Source of the DNA: Alcanivorax nanhaiticus
GTDB lineage: Bacteria > Pseudomonadota > Gammaproteobacteria > Pseudomonadales > Alcanivoracaceae
Length of the DNA stretch: 45,163 bases
Assembly (NCBI RefSeq): GCF_000756665.1
Contig: NZ_ARXV01000022.1
Location: forward strand, 1 to 45,163
Reading direction: 5' to 3'
The notes under the pieces were generated by a model. That model searched no databases and had not been told where the DNA came from. It worked only from the letters and a program-made list of their open reading frames with translations. This document shows, piece after piece, positions 13,669 to 22,381 of the stretch (the first letter of the stretch is position 1; every line of letters begins with the position of its first letter). Position numbers and translations under genes: made by a program.

Positions 13669-14993
13669 GCGTCCTGCTGAGCCCCCTTGCGCAGGCAAGC
13701 CAGATAGAAGCCATCCGGTCCGTCTTGCTGCGGAAACAACTGCCATCCCGCGTCGACCATTGTGGCCTCATTCAGGCGTGGCGTCACATCCCGTGCCTGT
13801 GGCTGGCGCTGCAGAAACGCGCTGATCTGGCGATCATTTTCGTCGCGCAGCACCGAACAGGTGGCATACACCAGCATGCCGCCGGGCTTGAGCAGCGGCC
13901 ATAGTGCATCCAGCATGCGCGCTTGTAAATCGACCAGTGCAGGAATGTCGGACGCCTTGCGATGCCATTTCACGTCTGGTTGGCGGCGCAGGATGCCGGT
14001 GGCAGAGCAGGGCGCATCCAGCAGGATGGCATCGAAAGGGGTGCCATCCCACCAGCTGTCCGGTGTGCTGGCGTCCCCCTGCAGCAGGGTGGCGGTGGCG
14101 CCAAGTCTGGCCAGATTCTCTTCAATGCGTGTCAGGCGGCGCGGCTCCAGCTCCAGTGCGACCAGGTCCGCATCAGGGAATTTTTCCCTTAGCTGGCCGG
14201 TCTTGCCGCCGGGGGCGGCGCAGGCATCAAGGATGCGCCCTTGCGGTGGTGCCTGCAGCAGTTCGCCGGGCAGCTGCGCGGCTTCATCCTGGACCGACAG
14301 GGCGCCCTGCTCGAAACCGGGCAGCTGAAACACGGGCCGGGCCGGCTTCACGTAGATGCTCCACGGTGACAGTTCGCCGGGGCGGGCACCTTCGCCGAGG
14401 GCGGCGATGGCGCCGGCGCGCTGTTGCTGTTGACGGTTCACCCGCAGGGTAAAAGGCGGGGTCTGCAGGTTGGCGCGGGCCATCGCTTCGGCCTGTTCCG
14501 GCCAGTCCCGGGTCCAGCTTTTATACAGCCAGTCCGGCAAGCTCAGCTGGATGTTGGGGGAGGCGTCCTGTAGCGCATCTTCTACGTTCAGTTTGCTGGC
14601 CTTGCGCAGTACCGCATTGCTCAGCCCGGCGGCCCAGGGGGCTTTCATCTTGCGACACAGCTGTGGGTAGGCATTGACGATGGCATGGGCCGGGCGGTCA
14701 CTGAACCACAGCTCGTAGAGCCCGGCCAGTAACGCCAGTCGCACTGGCTGGGCGCTGGCTTTTAAGGGTTTGGAGAGTTGCTGGTTGAGCCAGTGATTAA
14801 GCGGGCGCAGATGACGGCAGACGCCGAAGCTGATGTCGCGCATCAGGCCGCCGTCGCTGCCTTGCAGGGGAAAGTCACGCAGCACTTCGCGCAGGCTTTC
14901 GCCGTCGCCCTTGCCGGGGATCACGCGGTCGAGTACCCGGACCGCGCTCAGCCGCGGGTCAGGCGTCGCCACTGTTGCTGTCCAGTGCGTCAC
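13665..14993 (-). CDS. rsmB: 16S rRNA (cytosine-967-C5)-methyltransferase RsmB
   Basis: This 442-residue enzyme methylates C967 of 16S rRNA with S-adenosylmethionine. An N-terminal NusB-like RNA-binding domain (about residues 12-145) is followed by a Rossmann methyltransferase domain. That domain has the SAM site DACAAPGGKTGQL, the DAPCSATG motif with one catalytic cysteine, and YATCSV with the nucleophile. The start is a GTG at 14993 that overlaps fmt by 35 bases. An alternative GTG at 14972 would shorten the overlap and lose seven residues. Second gene of the fmt-rsmB-trkA-trkH transcript. Confidence 0.95.
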   Translation of the reverse strand: MTHWTATVATPDPRLSAVRVLDRVIPGKGDGESLREVLRDFPLQGSDGGLMRDISFGVCRHLRPLNHWLNQQLSKPLKASAQPVRLALLAGLYELWFSDRPAHAIVNAYPQLCRKMKAPWAAGLSNAVLRKASKLNVEDALQDASPNIQLSLPDWLYKSWTRDWPEQAEAMARANLQTPPFTLRVNRQQQQRAGAIAALGEGARPGELSPWSIYVKPARPVFQLPGFEQGALSVQDEAAQLPGELLQAPPQGRILDACAAPGGKTGQLREKFPDADLVALELEPRRLTRIEENLARLGATATLLQGDASTPDSWWDGTPFDAILLDAPCSATGILRRQPDVKWHRKASDIPALVDLQARMLDALWPLLKPGGMLVYATCSVLRDENDRQISAFLQRQPQARDVTPRLNEATMVDAGWQLFPQQDGPDGFYLACLRKGAQQDA

Positions 14994-15939
14994 CGAGGGG
15001 TTCGCCCACCTTGAACAGATCCGGGTTGCCGCGCAGCAGGTCGGCGACCGCCATGCGCCGTTTGCCGGGCAGCTGTAAGGCTTCGAGGATCAGGATGCCG
15101 TCGCCGGTGGCCACCTGAATGCCGTTGTCGTCCACCTTGAGCACATGGCCGGGTTCGTCGTCATCCTTGCCGGGCAACGGGCTCTCGCTGGCCTGCCAGA
15201 TGCGCATGGGCTGGCCGTTCAGGGGCACCCAGGCTACGGGAAACGGGTTAAACGCACGGATGCGGTTGTAGAGGGCACGGGTGGGCAGGCGGAAATCCAG
15301 TCGCCCTTCCGCCTTGCTCAGCTTGTGGGCGTAAGTCACGCCGTCTTCCGGCTGCACCGTGGCGTTGGCCAGGTACTGCTCGAGGTCGTCCAGCACGGTG
15401 ACCAGCAGGCGCGCCCCCTGGGCTGCCAGGCGATCGTGCAGTTCGCCGCCGGTTTCTGTCTCGCCGATGGGCAGGGTTTCCCACAGCAACATGGGGCCGG
15501 TGTCGAGACCCGCCTCCATCTTCATGATGGTGTTGCCGGTTTCGGTGTCGCCCACGCTGATGGCCCGCTGGATCGGTGCCGCACCGCGCCAGCGCGGCAG
15601 CAGAGAGCCATGCACGTTAAGGCAGGCCACCCGCGGGATATCCAGCACCGCCTGGGGGATGATCAGGCCGTAGGCCACCACCACAAACGCATCCAGATCC
15701 AGATCGCGCAATTGCTGGCGGATCTCCTCGCCTTTCAGGTTCTCCGGCTGCAGCACCGGGATGTCATGGCCTTCGGCCAGCAATTTCACCGGGCTCTTCT
15801 GCACTTTCTTGCCACGGCCAGCGGCCCGGTCCGGCTGGGTCAGCACGGCCACCACCTTGTGATCACTGTCGAGCACCGCCTGCAGGCTGGCGGCGGCAAA
15901 ATCCGGGGTGCCGGCGAAGGCGAGACGTAAGGGTTTCAA
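14959..15939 (-). CDS. fmt: Methionyl-tRNA formyltransferase
   Basis: This 326-residue cytosolic enzyme transfers a formyl group from 10-formyltetrahydrofolate to initiator Met-tRNA. The N-terminal Rossmann domain starts MKPLRLAFAGTPDFAA. The catalytic region contains NVHGSLLPRWRGAAPIQRAI (Asn, His) and MKMEAGLDTGPML (Asp). The C-terminal OB-fold domain (about residues 205-315) contains RAFNPFPVAW. It follows def on the same strand with a 184-bp gap that is filled by a heptad palindrome rather than being closely packed. Confidence 0.96.
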   Translation of the reverse strand: MKPLRLAFAGTPDFAAASLQAVLDSDHKVVAVLTQPDRAAGRGKKVQKSPVKLLAEGHDIPVLQPENLKGEEIRQQLRDLDLDAFVVVAYGLIIPQAVLDIPRVACLNVHGSLLPRWRGAAPIQRAISVGDTETGNTIMKMEAGLDTGPMLLWETLPIGETETGGELHDRLAAQGARLLVTVLDDLEQYLANATVQPEDGVTYAHKLSKAEGRLDFRLPTRALYNRIRAFNPFPVAWVPLNGQPMRIWQASESPLPGKDDDEPGHVLKVDDNGIQVATGDGILILEALQLPGKRRMAVADLLRGNPDLFKVGEPLGDALDSNSGDA

Positions 15940-15962
15940 TGAACTGCCTCTGGGTTGGTGGT

Positions 15963-16122
15963 GAGTCGCAAGTTACAAGTTGCAAGTTTCAAGGCGCGGT
16001 TAAAGCCTGTGGTTGCGTCGGCGTGGGTGGCCGCGCCCAAATGAATGGTGCGCGACGAAGGCGTGGGGGAATGGCGATGACCGGTTTCGCGTTGCAACTT
16101 GAAACTTGTCACTTGCCACTCG
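15963..16122. repeat. Heptad palindrome between fmt and def (AAGTTNC type)
   Basis: The left arm reads GAGTCGC, AAGTTAC, AAGTTGC, AAGTTTC in 7-base phase (15963-15990). The right arm (about 16089-16122) is its inverse: on the minus strand GAGTGGC, AAGTGAC, AAGTTTC, AAGTTGC. About 95 bases of GC-rich sequence lie between. It separates def from fmt, which are often adjacent in other genomes. Confidence 0.8.
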
Positions 16123-16123
16123 T

Positions 16124-16630
16124 TTACCCCTGCAGCCGGTGCACTTTCTCCAGCTTCTTCTTGATCCGGTCACGCTTCAGGCGGGAGACGTAGTCCACGA
16201 ACAGCTTGCCTTCCAGGTGATCGATCTCGTGCTGGATGCAGGTGGCGAGCAGCTCGTCGGCCTCGATTTCGAAGGCGTTACCGTCCCGGTCCAGTGCCTT
16301 GATCATCACCCTTGCCGGGCGCTTCACCTTCTCATAAAAGCCCGGTACCGACAGGCACCCCTCTTCGTAGGGGGCCAGTTCTTCGGTGAGAGGGGTGATT
16401 TCCGGGTTGATGAACACCTGCGGCTCATTCTTCTCGTCGGACAGATCCATGACGATCACCCGTTTGTGCACGTCCACCTGGGTCGCAGCCAGGCCGATGC
16501 CGGGGGCGTCGTACATGGTTTCGAACATGTCGTCGATGAGTTTGCGAAGCTCGTCATCCACCTTTTCCACCGGCTTTGCTACGGTTCTCAACCGGGGGTC
16601 AGGGAATTCCAGTATTTCCAGTTTGGCCAT
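16124..16630 (-). CDS. def: Peptide deformylase
   Basis: This 168-residue metalloenzyme removes the N-formyl group from nascent proteins. All three family motifs are present: GIGLAATQ, EGCLSVP (Cys metal ligand) and QHEIDHLEG (two His ligands and catalytic Glu). The start at 16630 (MAKLEILEFPDPRLR) has AGAAGG four bases upstream; a longer frame to 16702 is not needed. Divergent from the LysM gene, with about 145 bp of shared control region. Confidence 0.96.
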   Translation of the reverse strand: MAKLEILEFPDPRLRTVAKPVEKVDDELRKLIDDMFETMYDAPGIGLAATQVDVHKRVIVMDLSDEKNEPQVFINPEITPLTEELAPYEEGCLSVPGFYEKVKRPARVMIKALDRDGNAFEIEADELLATCIQHEIDHLEGKLFVDYVSRLKRDRIKKKLEKVHRLQG

Positions 16631-16774
16631 GTACCTTCTCAGAAGTTGCGATAGCACTCGAAATTCGGTTGCTAAATATATGATCGCATTGCTAATATCC
16701 AAAAGAAACCGTGTCTGCCTCGGCGTCGCACGGCCTCTTTAGGGGATGAGTCCAATAATGATAAAAGGAATCCG

Positions 16775-17848
16775 ATGATGATGAAATCGGTCCAGCGCGC
16801 CTTTACCGTCGGGCTGCTGCTGTCAGTGACAGGCCTGGCCTCCGCTGCAGTGATGCTCAAAGATGGGCATCCCGGCAAATATTATGTCAAGAATGGCGAC
16901 ACCCTGTGGGACATCAGCTCCCGTTTTCTGGAAGAGCCGTGGCAATGGCCGGAAATCTGGCAGATCAATGAAGAAATCGGCAATCCGCACCTGATTTATC
17001 CGGGTGACGAAATCCGTCTTTCCTACGTGAACGGTGAGCCCCGCCTGAGTGTGAAGCGCGGCGTGCAAGAGACCGTCATGTCCAACGGCGTAGTCAAGCT
17101 GACGCCGAGCGTACGTGAAATCGCCAACGACGAGGCGATTCCGATGATTCCCGCCAGTGCCATTGCGGCTTACCTGAAAGACGGTCTGGTGGTCTCTCGA
17201 CAGGATATTCAGGAAGCTCCCTATCTCGTAGGCGGCCGTGACCGCCGCGTGGTATTTGGTGAGGGCGACACCGTTTATGCACGTGATGCGCGAACCAAGT
17301 GGGAAAACCTTGAGCAGGGCTACGGTGTGTATCGCACGGGTGAGCAGTATGTGGATCCGGAAACCAATGAGGTGCTCGGCTATGAAGCGCGCCAGGTAGG
17401 CTTGGGACGAGTTGCCAATCATGAGGGCGAGATTGTTAGCCTGCGTTTGACCGATTCCACCGAAGATGTGCGCATTGATGACCGCATTTTTTCCACCGAA
17501 GATCGTCGCGTGCGCGCCATGCTGCAGCCCAGCGCCCCGGACACCAAGATCGAAGCCCAGGTGATCCGCTTCTTTGATCGCCTTAACAGCGTGGCTCGTA
17601 ACGACGTGGTGGTGCTGAACAAGGGTATCCGTGATGGCCTCAAGGAAGGCAATGTGCTGGATATCTTCGGCAAGGGTGAAGTGGTCCGTGATCGCCAGCT
17701 GGGGGATAACGTGGCCCTGCCCGCAGAGCGCAGCGGTTCCCTGGTGGTATTCCGGGTGTTCGACAAGGTCAGTTATGGCTTGATTATGGAGTCCATCCGG
17801 CCTATTTATATGCATGACATGGCTGAAAGCCCGGCAGGTAGCTACTAA
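16775..17848 (+). CDS. LysM-domain periplasmic protein
   Basis: This 357-residue protein has a signal peptide (cleavage likely after the AAs near residue 25). A LysM peptidoglycan-binding module (about residues 36-85: YYVKNGDTLWDISSRFLEEP to NPHLIYPGDEIRL) follows. The remaining 270 residues are mostly beta-rich and match the long C-terminal part of the homologue that precedes dprA in Pseudomonas. It probably binds cell-wall glycan. Three ATG codons are possible at 16775, 16778 and 16781; AAGGAA (16765-16770) best suits the second. The dprA gene follows by 71 bp, a conserved pairing. Confidence 0.9.
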   Translation: MMMKSVQRAFTVGLLLSVTGLASAAVMLKDGHPGKYYVKNGDTLWDISSRFLEEPWQWPEIWQINEEIGNPHLIYPGDEIRLSYVNGEPRLSVKRGVQETVMSNGVVKLTPSVREIANDEAIPMIPASAIAAYLKDGLVVSRQDIQEAPYLVGGRDRRVVFGEGDTVYARDARTKWENLEQGYGVYRTGEQYVDPETNEVLGYEARQVGLGRVANHEGEIVSLRLTDSTEDVRIDDRIFSTEDRRVRAMLQPSAPDTKIEAQVIRFFDRLNSVARNDVVVLNKGIRDGLKEGNVLDIFGKGEVVRDRQLGDNVALPAERSGSLVVFRVFDKVSYGLIMESIRPIYMHDMAESPAGSY

Positions 17849-17919
17849 TCTAATGCGGTAGCGCTCACCGTCGGCGTTTCGGCGCCCATTAACCGTCAAC
17901 GCACACATGGAGGTGGGCG

Positions 17920-18993
17920 ATGGACGGACAATTCAAACGCCTGCTGTTGCAGGCGTTGTTTTCTCCCTCTTCTGCGGCTCTGGGCCGCGCTTTGCAGCAG
18001 CAAAAAATTGGCTCTACGCCAATCTCTCATTTTCTGTCCCTGTTGCCGGCAGGTCTGAAGGATCGTGCCCGGCTGCTGGATAATACCGGTAACCTGACCG
18101 CCCACTTTGAACAGCTGCGTGAGCAAGGCTGGCGCTGGATTGCACTGGGTGACAGGGACTACCCGGCGCTGTTGGCCAATATCAGTGATCCGCCAGGGGT
18201 GCTTGCCGTGCGTGGTGATGCGGATGCGTTGAGTGCGCCTTCCATCGCGATGGTGGGGGCACGCAATGCGTCTGCGGATGGGCTGGATAACAGCCGCCGC
18301 TTTGCACGCCAACTGGCCGCGGCAGGATTTGTGGTCACCAGTGGTCTGGCGCTTGGCGTCGATGCGGCAGCGCACCGCGGGGCCTTGCTCACGGGACGTA
18401 CCGTGGCCGTGTTGGGGAGCGGCCCTGATCGGCTGTATCCGCCGCGTAATGCCTCTCTGGCCAATCAGATTGTGGATCAGGGGGGCGCGCTGGTGTCGGA
18501 ATTTGCCCCCGGCTCGCCGCCGTTGCCTTCCCAGTTTCCCCAGCGAAACCGCATCATCAGTGGTCTGAGCCTGGGCACCATTGTGGTGGAGGCGGCGATC
18601 CGCAGTGGTTCATTGATTACGGCGCGTACGGCGCTATCCCAGGGGCGCGAAGTCTTTGCCATTCCCGGCAGTATCCACAATCCCCTCAGTAAGGGCTGTC
18701 ATCATCTGCTGCGCGATGGTGCCAGCTGGCTGGAATCCATGGACGATATTTTTGCGTCCTTTGGCGAGTTCCGCCGAGCAGTGGATAGCTGTGGTCTTGG
18801 TGAAGAGGCTGGCCAGCCTGCCCTGCTGCAGCATCTGACCAGTGGGATCAATTCCCTGGACATGTTGCAGACCCGTACCGGTATGCCCATGCATGAATTG
18901 GCCGGGCAGCTGGCGGATCTGGAAATGGAGGGGTGGGTCGAGCGGGTATCTGGTGGTTATCTCAAACGCAGTGATGCATCACGCGCTTCCTGA
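17920..18993 (+). CDS. dprA: DNA processing protein DprA
   Basis: This 357-residue cytosolic protein loads RecA on incoming single-stranded DNA in natural transformation. The Rossmann-like core shows SIAMVGARNASADG, VVTSGLALGVDAAAH, AVLGSGPDRLYPP, PSQFPQRNRIISGLS, VVEAAIRSGSLITA and FAIPGSIHNPLSKGCH. A C-terminal winged helix (about residues 300-350, TSGINSLDMLQTRTGMP) follows. ATG at 17920 with GGAGG upstream. Length and motifs are complete, so it should be functional; no other competence gene is in the window. Confidence 0.95.
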   Translation: MDGQFKRLLLQALFSPSSAALGRALQQQKIGSTPISHFLSLLPAGLKDRARLLDNTGNLTAHFEQLREQGWRWIALGDRDYPALLANISDPPGVLAVRGDADALSAPSIAMVGARNASADGLDNSRRFARQLAAAGFVVTSGLALGVDAAAHRGALLTGRTVAVLGSGPDRLYPPRNASLANQIVDQGGALVSEFAPGSPPLPSQFPQRNRIISGLSLGTIVVEAAIRSGSLITARTALSQGREVFAIPGSIHNPLSKGCHHLLRDGASWLESMDDIFASFGEFRRAVDSCGLGEEAGQPALLQHLTSGINSLDMLQTRTGMPMHELAGQLADLEMEGWVERVSGGYLKRSDASRAS

Positions 18994-19089
18994 TGGGGCG
19001 CCGCCCGCGTGAGCGTTTCACACTGATGTGTGAAGCGCCTACCATGGAAACATGACTCGCGAACCGGCCAAGCCGGGAGGGGCGTCAGC

Positions 19090-19308
19090 GTGTTTGAAAT
19101 CCTGGTACCCTACCGTGAGGCGTCATCCCGTTGGTTTGCGGTGGATGCGGTCTCCCTGGGAGGCAATCTGTACCGTATTACCTTTGTCCCTGACGATGCG
19201 CCGGCCCTGCGTTTCGGGGAAGGCGACCGGGTAGAGTGCGAGCAGCAAACTGACGATGGCGGCCATGTGCGTCTACTGGCGCGCCGGGTAGCTGCACCTG
19301 CCTGGTGA
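19090..19308 (+). CDS. Small protein between dprA and tsaC, unrecognised
   Basis: This 72-residue soluble, beta-rich protein has no motif that I recognise. GTG at 19090 follows GGGAGGGG at about nine bases. A longer frame from 19030 would begin in the intergenic region. The sequence (FEILVPYREASSRWFAVDAV) alternates hydrophobic and charged residues as in a small barrel. It is on the same strand as dprA and tsaC, so it may be co-transcribed. At this spot Pseudomonas has no such gene to my knowledge. Confidence 0.55.
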   Translation: MFEILVPYREASSRWFAVDAVSLGGNLYRITFVPDDAPALRFGEGDRVECEQQTDDGGHVRLLARRVAAPAW

Positions 19309-19372
19309 TGCCTCTCTTGTCGGTCACCGGAAGGCAGGGTATGTTGCGCGTTTTGGTGGCCGGGCAGCCTTC

Positions 19373-19921
19373 ATGAAACAGCACCTTCAATCTGCAGCAG
19401 AAATCATTCAGGCCGGCGGTGTGGTGGCCTATCCCACCGAGTCAGTGTATGGACTCGGTTGCGATCCTTTCAACCAACAAGCGGTGATGCGGCTGCTGGC
19501 TATCAAGCAGCGCCCGGTGGATAAAGGGCTGATTCTGATTGGTGCGGATCTGGCACAGTTGCTGCCCTATGTGATGCTCACAGACGAGCAGCAACAACAG
19601 CTGGAAGCCGGCTGGCCGGCACCTCTCACCTATCTGGTCCCAATCACCGATGCAGTGCCCGACTGGGTGCGAGGTCGCCACACCAAGGTGGCTATCCGGG
19701 TGCCGGATCATCCACTGGCGCGGGAGTTGTGCCAGCGGGTGGGGCATCCGATTATTTCCACCAGTGCCAACCTGTCCGGTCGTCCGTCAGCGCGTAACCC
19801 TTTCCAGGTAGCCCGCCAACTCGGTGACCAGCTCGACTTTATCGTGACCGGAGCCTGTGACCGGGCCAGCAAACCCTCTACCATTATCGATCTGGAAAGC
19901 GGGCGCACCTTGCGCGCCTGA
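19373..19921 (+). CDS. tsaC: Threonylcarbamoyl-AMP synthase TsaC
   Basis: This 182-residue enzyme makes threonylcarbamoyl-adenylate from threonine, bicarbonate and ATP, the first step of t6A37 tRNA modification. It is of the short YrdC/TsaC type with no C-terminal SUA5 domain. Visible motifs are VVAYPTESVYGLGCDP, the basic AIKQRPVDKGLI, IRVPDHP and ISTSANLSG. ATG at 19373. The preceding genes dprA and the following hemF and aroE give the conserved Pseudomonas-type order, without the qor gene that Pseudomonas has between tsaC and hemF. Confidence 0.95.
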   Translation: MKQHLQSAAEIIQAGGVVAYPTESVYGLGCDPFNQQAVMRLLAIKQRPVDKGLILIGADLAQLLPYVMLTDEQQQQLEAGWPAPLTYLVPITDAVPDWVRGRHTKVAIRVPDHPLARELCQRVGHPIISTSANLSGRPSARNPFQVARQLGDQLDFIVTGACDRASKPSTIIDLESGRTLRA

Positions 19922-19973
19922 CCCATGCCCGCCAGTAGATGGTGGCGATCAGCATTTCCCTGGGGAGAGAATC

Positions 19974-20882
19974 ATGTCAGACGTTTCGCTGCAGGCCGTA
20001 AAGGACTACCTGCTGGGCCTGCAGGATCGTATCTGTGAGCAACTGGCTGCTGAAGATGGCAGTGCCCAATTCCGTGAAGACAGCTGGGAACGTGAACAGG
20101 GTGGCGGTGGCCGTAGTCGGGTGCTGGAAAACGGTGACGTGATTGAGAAGGGAGGGGTGAATTTCTCCCATGTATTCGGTGCCCAGCTGCCTCCCTCCGC
20201 TACCGCTGCCCGACCCGAACTGGCCGGGCGCAGCTTTCAGGCCATGGGCGTGTCCCTGGTGATCCACCCGAAAAACCCCTATGTGCCTACCAGCCACGCC
20301 AATGTGCGATTCTTTGTGGCTGAAAAGGAGGGCGAAGATCCTGTCTGGTGGTTCGGAGGCGGTTTTGACCTGACACCTTACTACGGCTTTGAGGAAGACG
20401 TAGTGGGTTGGCACCGAACCGCTAAAGCGGCCTGCGAGCCGTTTGGTGACGACATCTATCCTGAATTCAAGCACTGGTGCGACGACTACTTTCACCTCAA
20501 GCACCGTGACGAGCCCCGAGGTGTTGGCGGTCTTTTCTTTGATGATTTGAACCGCTTTGATTTTGATACCAGCTTTGCGCTAATGCGTAGTATTGGCGAC
20601 GCCTATATTGAGGCCTACCGCCCGATCATGGCGCGTCGTAAGGATCATGAGTATGGCGAGCGTGAGCGTAACTTCCAGCTGTATCGCCGCGGGCGCTATG
20701 TGGAATTCAACCTGGTGTATGACCGGGGCACCATCTTCGGGTTGCAGTCTGGTGGGCGCACCGAGTCCATCCTCATGTCATTGCCACCTCTGGTGCGCTG
20801 GGATTACGACTGGCATCCGCAAGCGGGCAGCCCTGAAAGCGAGTTGTATGACAAGTTTCTGATCAAGCGGGAGTGGGTATGA
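19974..20882 (+). CDS. hemF: Oxygen-dependent coproporphyrinogen III oxidase
   Basis: This 302-residue cytosolic enzyme oxidatively decarboxylates coproporphyrinogen III to protoporphyrinogen IX in haem synthesis, using O2. Family segments are present: HPKNPYVPTSHANVRFFV, WWFGGGFDLTPYYGF, CDDYFHLKHRDEPRGVGGLF and RRGRYVEFNLVYDRGTIFGL. ATG at 19974 follows GGGAGAG. Its stop overlaps the aroE start (ATGA), so the two are coupled. It suits an aerobic alkane degrader. Confidence 0.97.
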   Translation: MSDVSLQAVKDYLLGLQDRICEQLAAEDGSAQFREDSWEREQGGGGRSRVLENGDVIEKGGVNFSHVFGAQLPPSATAARPELAGRSFQAMGVSLVIHPKNPYVPTSHANVRFFVAEKEGEDPVWWFGGGFDLTPYYGFEEDVVGWHRTAKAACEPFGDDIYPEFKHWCDDYFHLKHRDEPRGVGGLFFDDLNRFDFDTSFALMRSIGDAYIEAYRPIMARRKDHEYGERERNFQLYRRGRYVEFNLVYDRGTIFGLQSGGRTESILMSLPPLVRWDYDWHPQAGSPESELYDKFLIKREWV

Positions 20883-21691
20883 GCGCCTTGTATTGTGTGT
20901 TTGGCAACCCGGTAGCGCATTCTCGTTCTCCGGACATTCACCACGCTTTCGCCAACCAGAAAGCGGATGACCTTCGCTACGAAAAACGCGAAGCGCCACT
21001 GGATGATTTTGCCGGGGCGCTGCACACGTTTCGTGCGGATGGAGGCCAGGGGGCAAACGTGACTGTGCCCTTCAAGGAGCAGGCCTTTGAATTGTGTGAC
21101 GCCGTGACGGAGCGCGCCTTGCAGGCTGGTGCAGTGAATACCCTTTGGTGGGAGGGGGATCAGCTCAATGGCGATAACACGGACGGTGCCGGCATGGTGC
21201 AGGATATCCGCGAGAACCTGGGTTGGCAGATCCAGGGCAAGCGGGTGCTGGTGTTGGGGGCTGGCGGTGCGGTGCGTGGTGTGATGGGGCCGTTGCTGGC
21301 GGAAAAACCGACCTTGGTACGGGTGGCTAATCGCACTGCAGAAAAAGCCGAAATTCTTGCCCGACGTTTTATGGATGGAAGTAATTCACCGGTACTGGGC
21401 AGTGGCCTTGAAGGACTGGCTGGCCAGTTCGATGTGGTGATTAATGCGATTTCTGCCGGCCTGCATGGAGAAATGCCTGCGTTGCCGGGTGGCCTGCTGG
21501 CAGAGGGCGCCGTGGCTTATGACATGGTCTATGGCAAGGAGCCCACTCCCTTCATGCGCTGGGCAGAAGACCAAGGGGCGAAGGCAGTATCCGATGGCCT
21601 TGGGATGCTGGTGGAGCAGGCAGCAGAAGCGTTTGAAGTGTGGCGAGGGTGGCGTCCCGAGACCGCACCCGTGATGGCCATGTTGAGGTAA
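20879..21691 (+). CDS. aroE: Shikimate dehydrogenase
   Basis: This 270-residue NADPH enzyme reduces 3-dehydroshikimate to shikimate. Substrate-binding residues are in NPVAHSRSPDIHH and NVTVPFKEQAF (catalytic Lys), with Asp in NTDGAGM. The NADP Rossmann loop is LGAGGAVRGV, and NAISAGLHGE and DMVYGKEPTPF follow. ATG at 20879 lies within the hemF stop. A GTG six bases earlier is less likely. Confidence 0.96.
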   Translation: MSALYCVFGNPVAHSRSPDIHHAFANQKADDLRYEKREAPLDDFAGALHTFRADGGQGANVTVPFKEQAFELCDAVTERALQAGAVNTLWWEGDQLNGDNTDGAGMVQDIRENLGWQIQGKRVLVLGAGGAVRGVMGPLLAEKPTLVRVANRTAEKAEILARRFMDGSNSPVLGSGLEGLAGQFDVVINAISAGLHGEMPALPGGLLAEGAVAYDMVYGKEPTPFMRWAEDQGAKAVSDGLGMLVEQAAEAFEVWRGWRPETAPVMAMLR

Positions 21692-21695
21692 GGCA

Positions 21696-22145
21696 GTGGA
21701 AAACGACACGGTCCTGTATGAAGTGATCTATGCCTCGCTGGTGAGTCTTGGCATGGTACTGGTGACCGTGACCCTGCATTACTGGACCCTTTACGGGTTG
21801 TCAGAATTTTTGAAGCGCTGGAAAAAACCATTGCGCGGAGAAATTCTTTTTGTGGTGATCGCCATGTTTGCGGCCCACATGATTGAGATTACGCTTTATG
21901 CTTGGGTGTATCTGTTGCTGGATAACAGTGATACAGCCATGAATATCGGTGGGGCGGTAGATGGCAGTTTTCTCGATCACCTGTATTTTTCCGCAGCTTG
22001 TTATACCTCGTTGGGATTGGGTGATCTGTTTCCCATGGGGACCTTGCGATTGATTGCCGGGGTAGAAGCACTCAACGGATTGATATTGATTACCTGGTCC
22101 GCGTCTTTTGCGTTTTTGGTGATGCAGAGACGCTGGCGGTTTTAG
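21696..22145 (+). CDS. Small two-helix potassium-channel-like protein
   Basis: This 149-residue inner-membrane protein has hydrophobic segments at about residues 7-30, 48-76 and 118-142. The segment FSAACYTSLGLGDLFP before the last helix has the form of a K+ channel pore loop (TxGYGD-like, here TSLGLGD). That places it in the two-helix ion channel family (Ion_trans_2), with Leu in place of the usual Tyr of the filter. There is no cytosolic ligand domain. GTG at 21696 begins four bases after the aroE stop, so it is probably in the same transcript. Ion selectivity is uncertain because the filter is not canonical. Confidence 0.7.
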   Translation: MENDTVLYEVIYASLVSLGMVLVTVTLHYWTLYGLSEFLKRWKKPLRGEILFVVIAMFAAHMIEITLYAWVYLLLDNSDTAMNIGGAVDGSFLDHLYFSAACYTSLGLGDLFPMGTLRLIAGVEALNGLILITWSASFAFLVMQRRWRF

Positions 22146-22213
22146 CGCCTTCTGTCGTTGTTACGGTAGAGCCAGCTTGTTGGTTTCAATCGGGCTATAA
22201 CAAATCATGGTTT

Positions 22214-22306
22214 CGAGGCACGAGTACCGAGTTTCGAATACCTTAAACCTTATGTGCTCGTTTTTTGGTTTTCGTAACTCGAAACTCGTTACCCGCTTCC
22301 CGTTAC
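22214..22306. repeat. Heptad palindrome (CGAGTNN type) before lpxR-like gene
   Basis: Left arm CGAGGCA, CGAGTAC, CGAGTTT, CGAATAC in 7-base phase. The right arm on the minus strand reads GTAACGG, GAAGCGG, GTAACGA, GTTTCGA, GTTACGA, AAACC. It lies in the 236-bp gap 22146-22381, which holds no gene. Confidence 0.8.
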
Positions 22307-22381
22307 TATTCTGGGGCTGACGGGGGAGTAGATGAGTTGACGTTTTGAAGGGGGACAACCGATTTTTTAAAGGATTGTCCA

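Noticed and set aside
12910..13680. A 256-residue plus-strand frame opposite trkA
   Set aside because: Antisense to a conserved gene, with no recognised domain or binding site.
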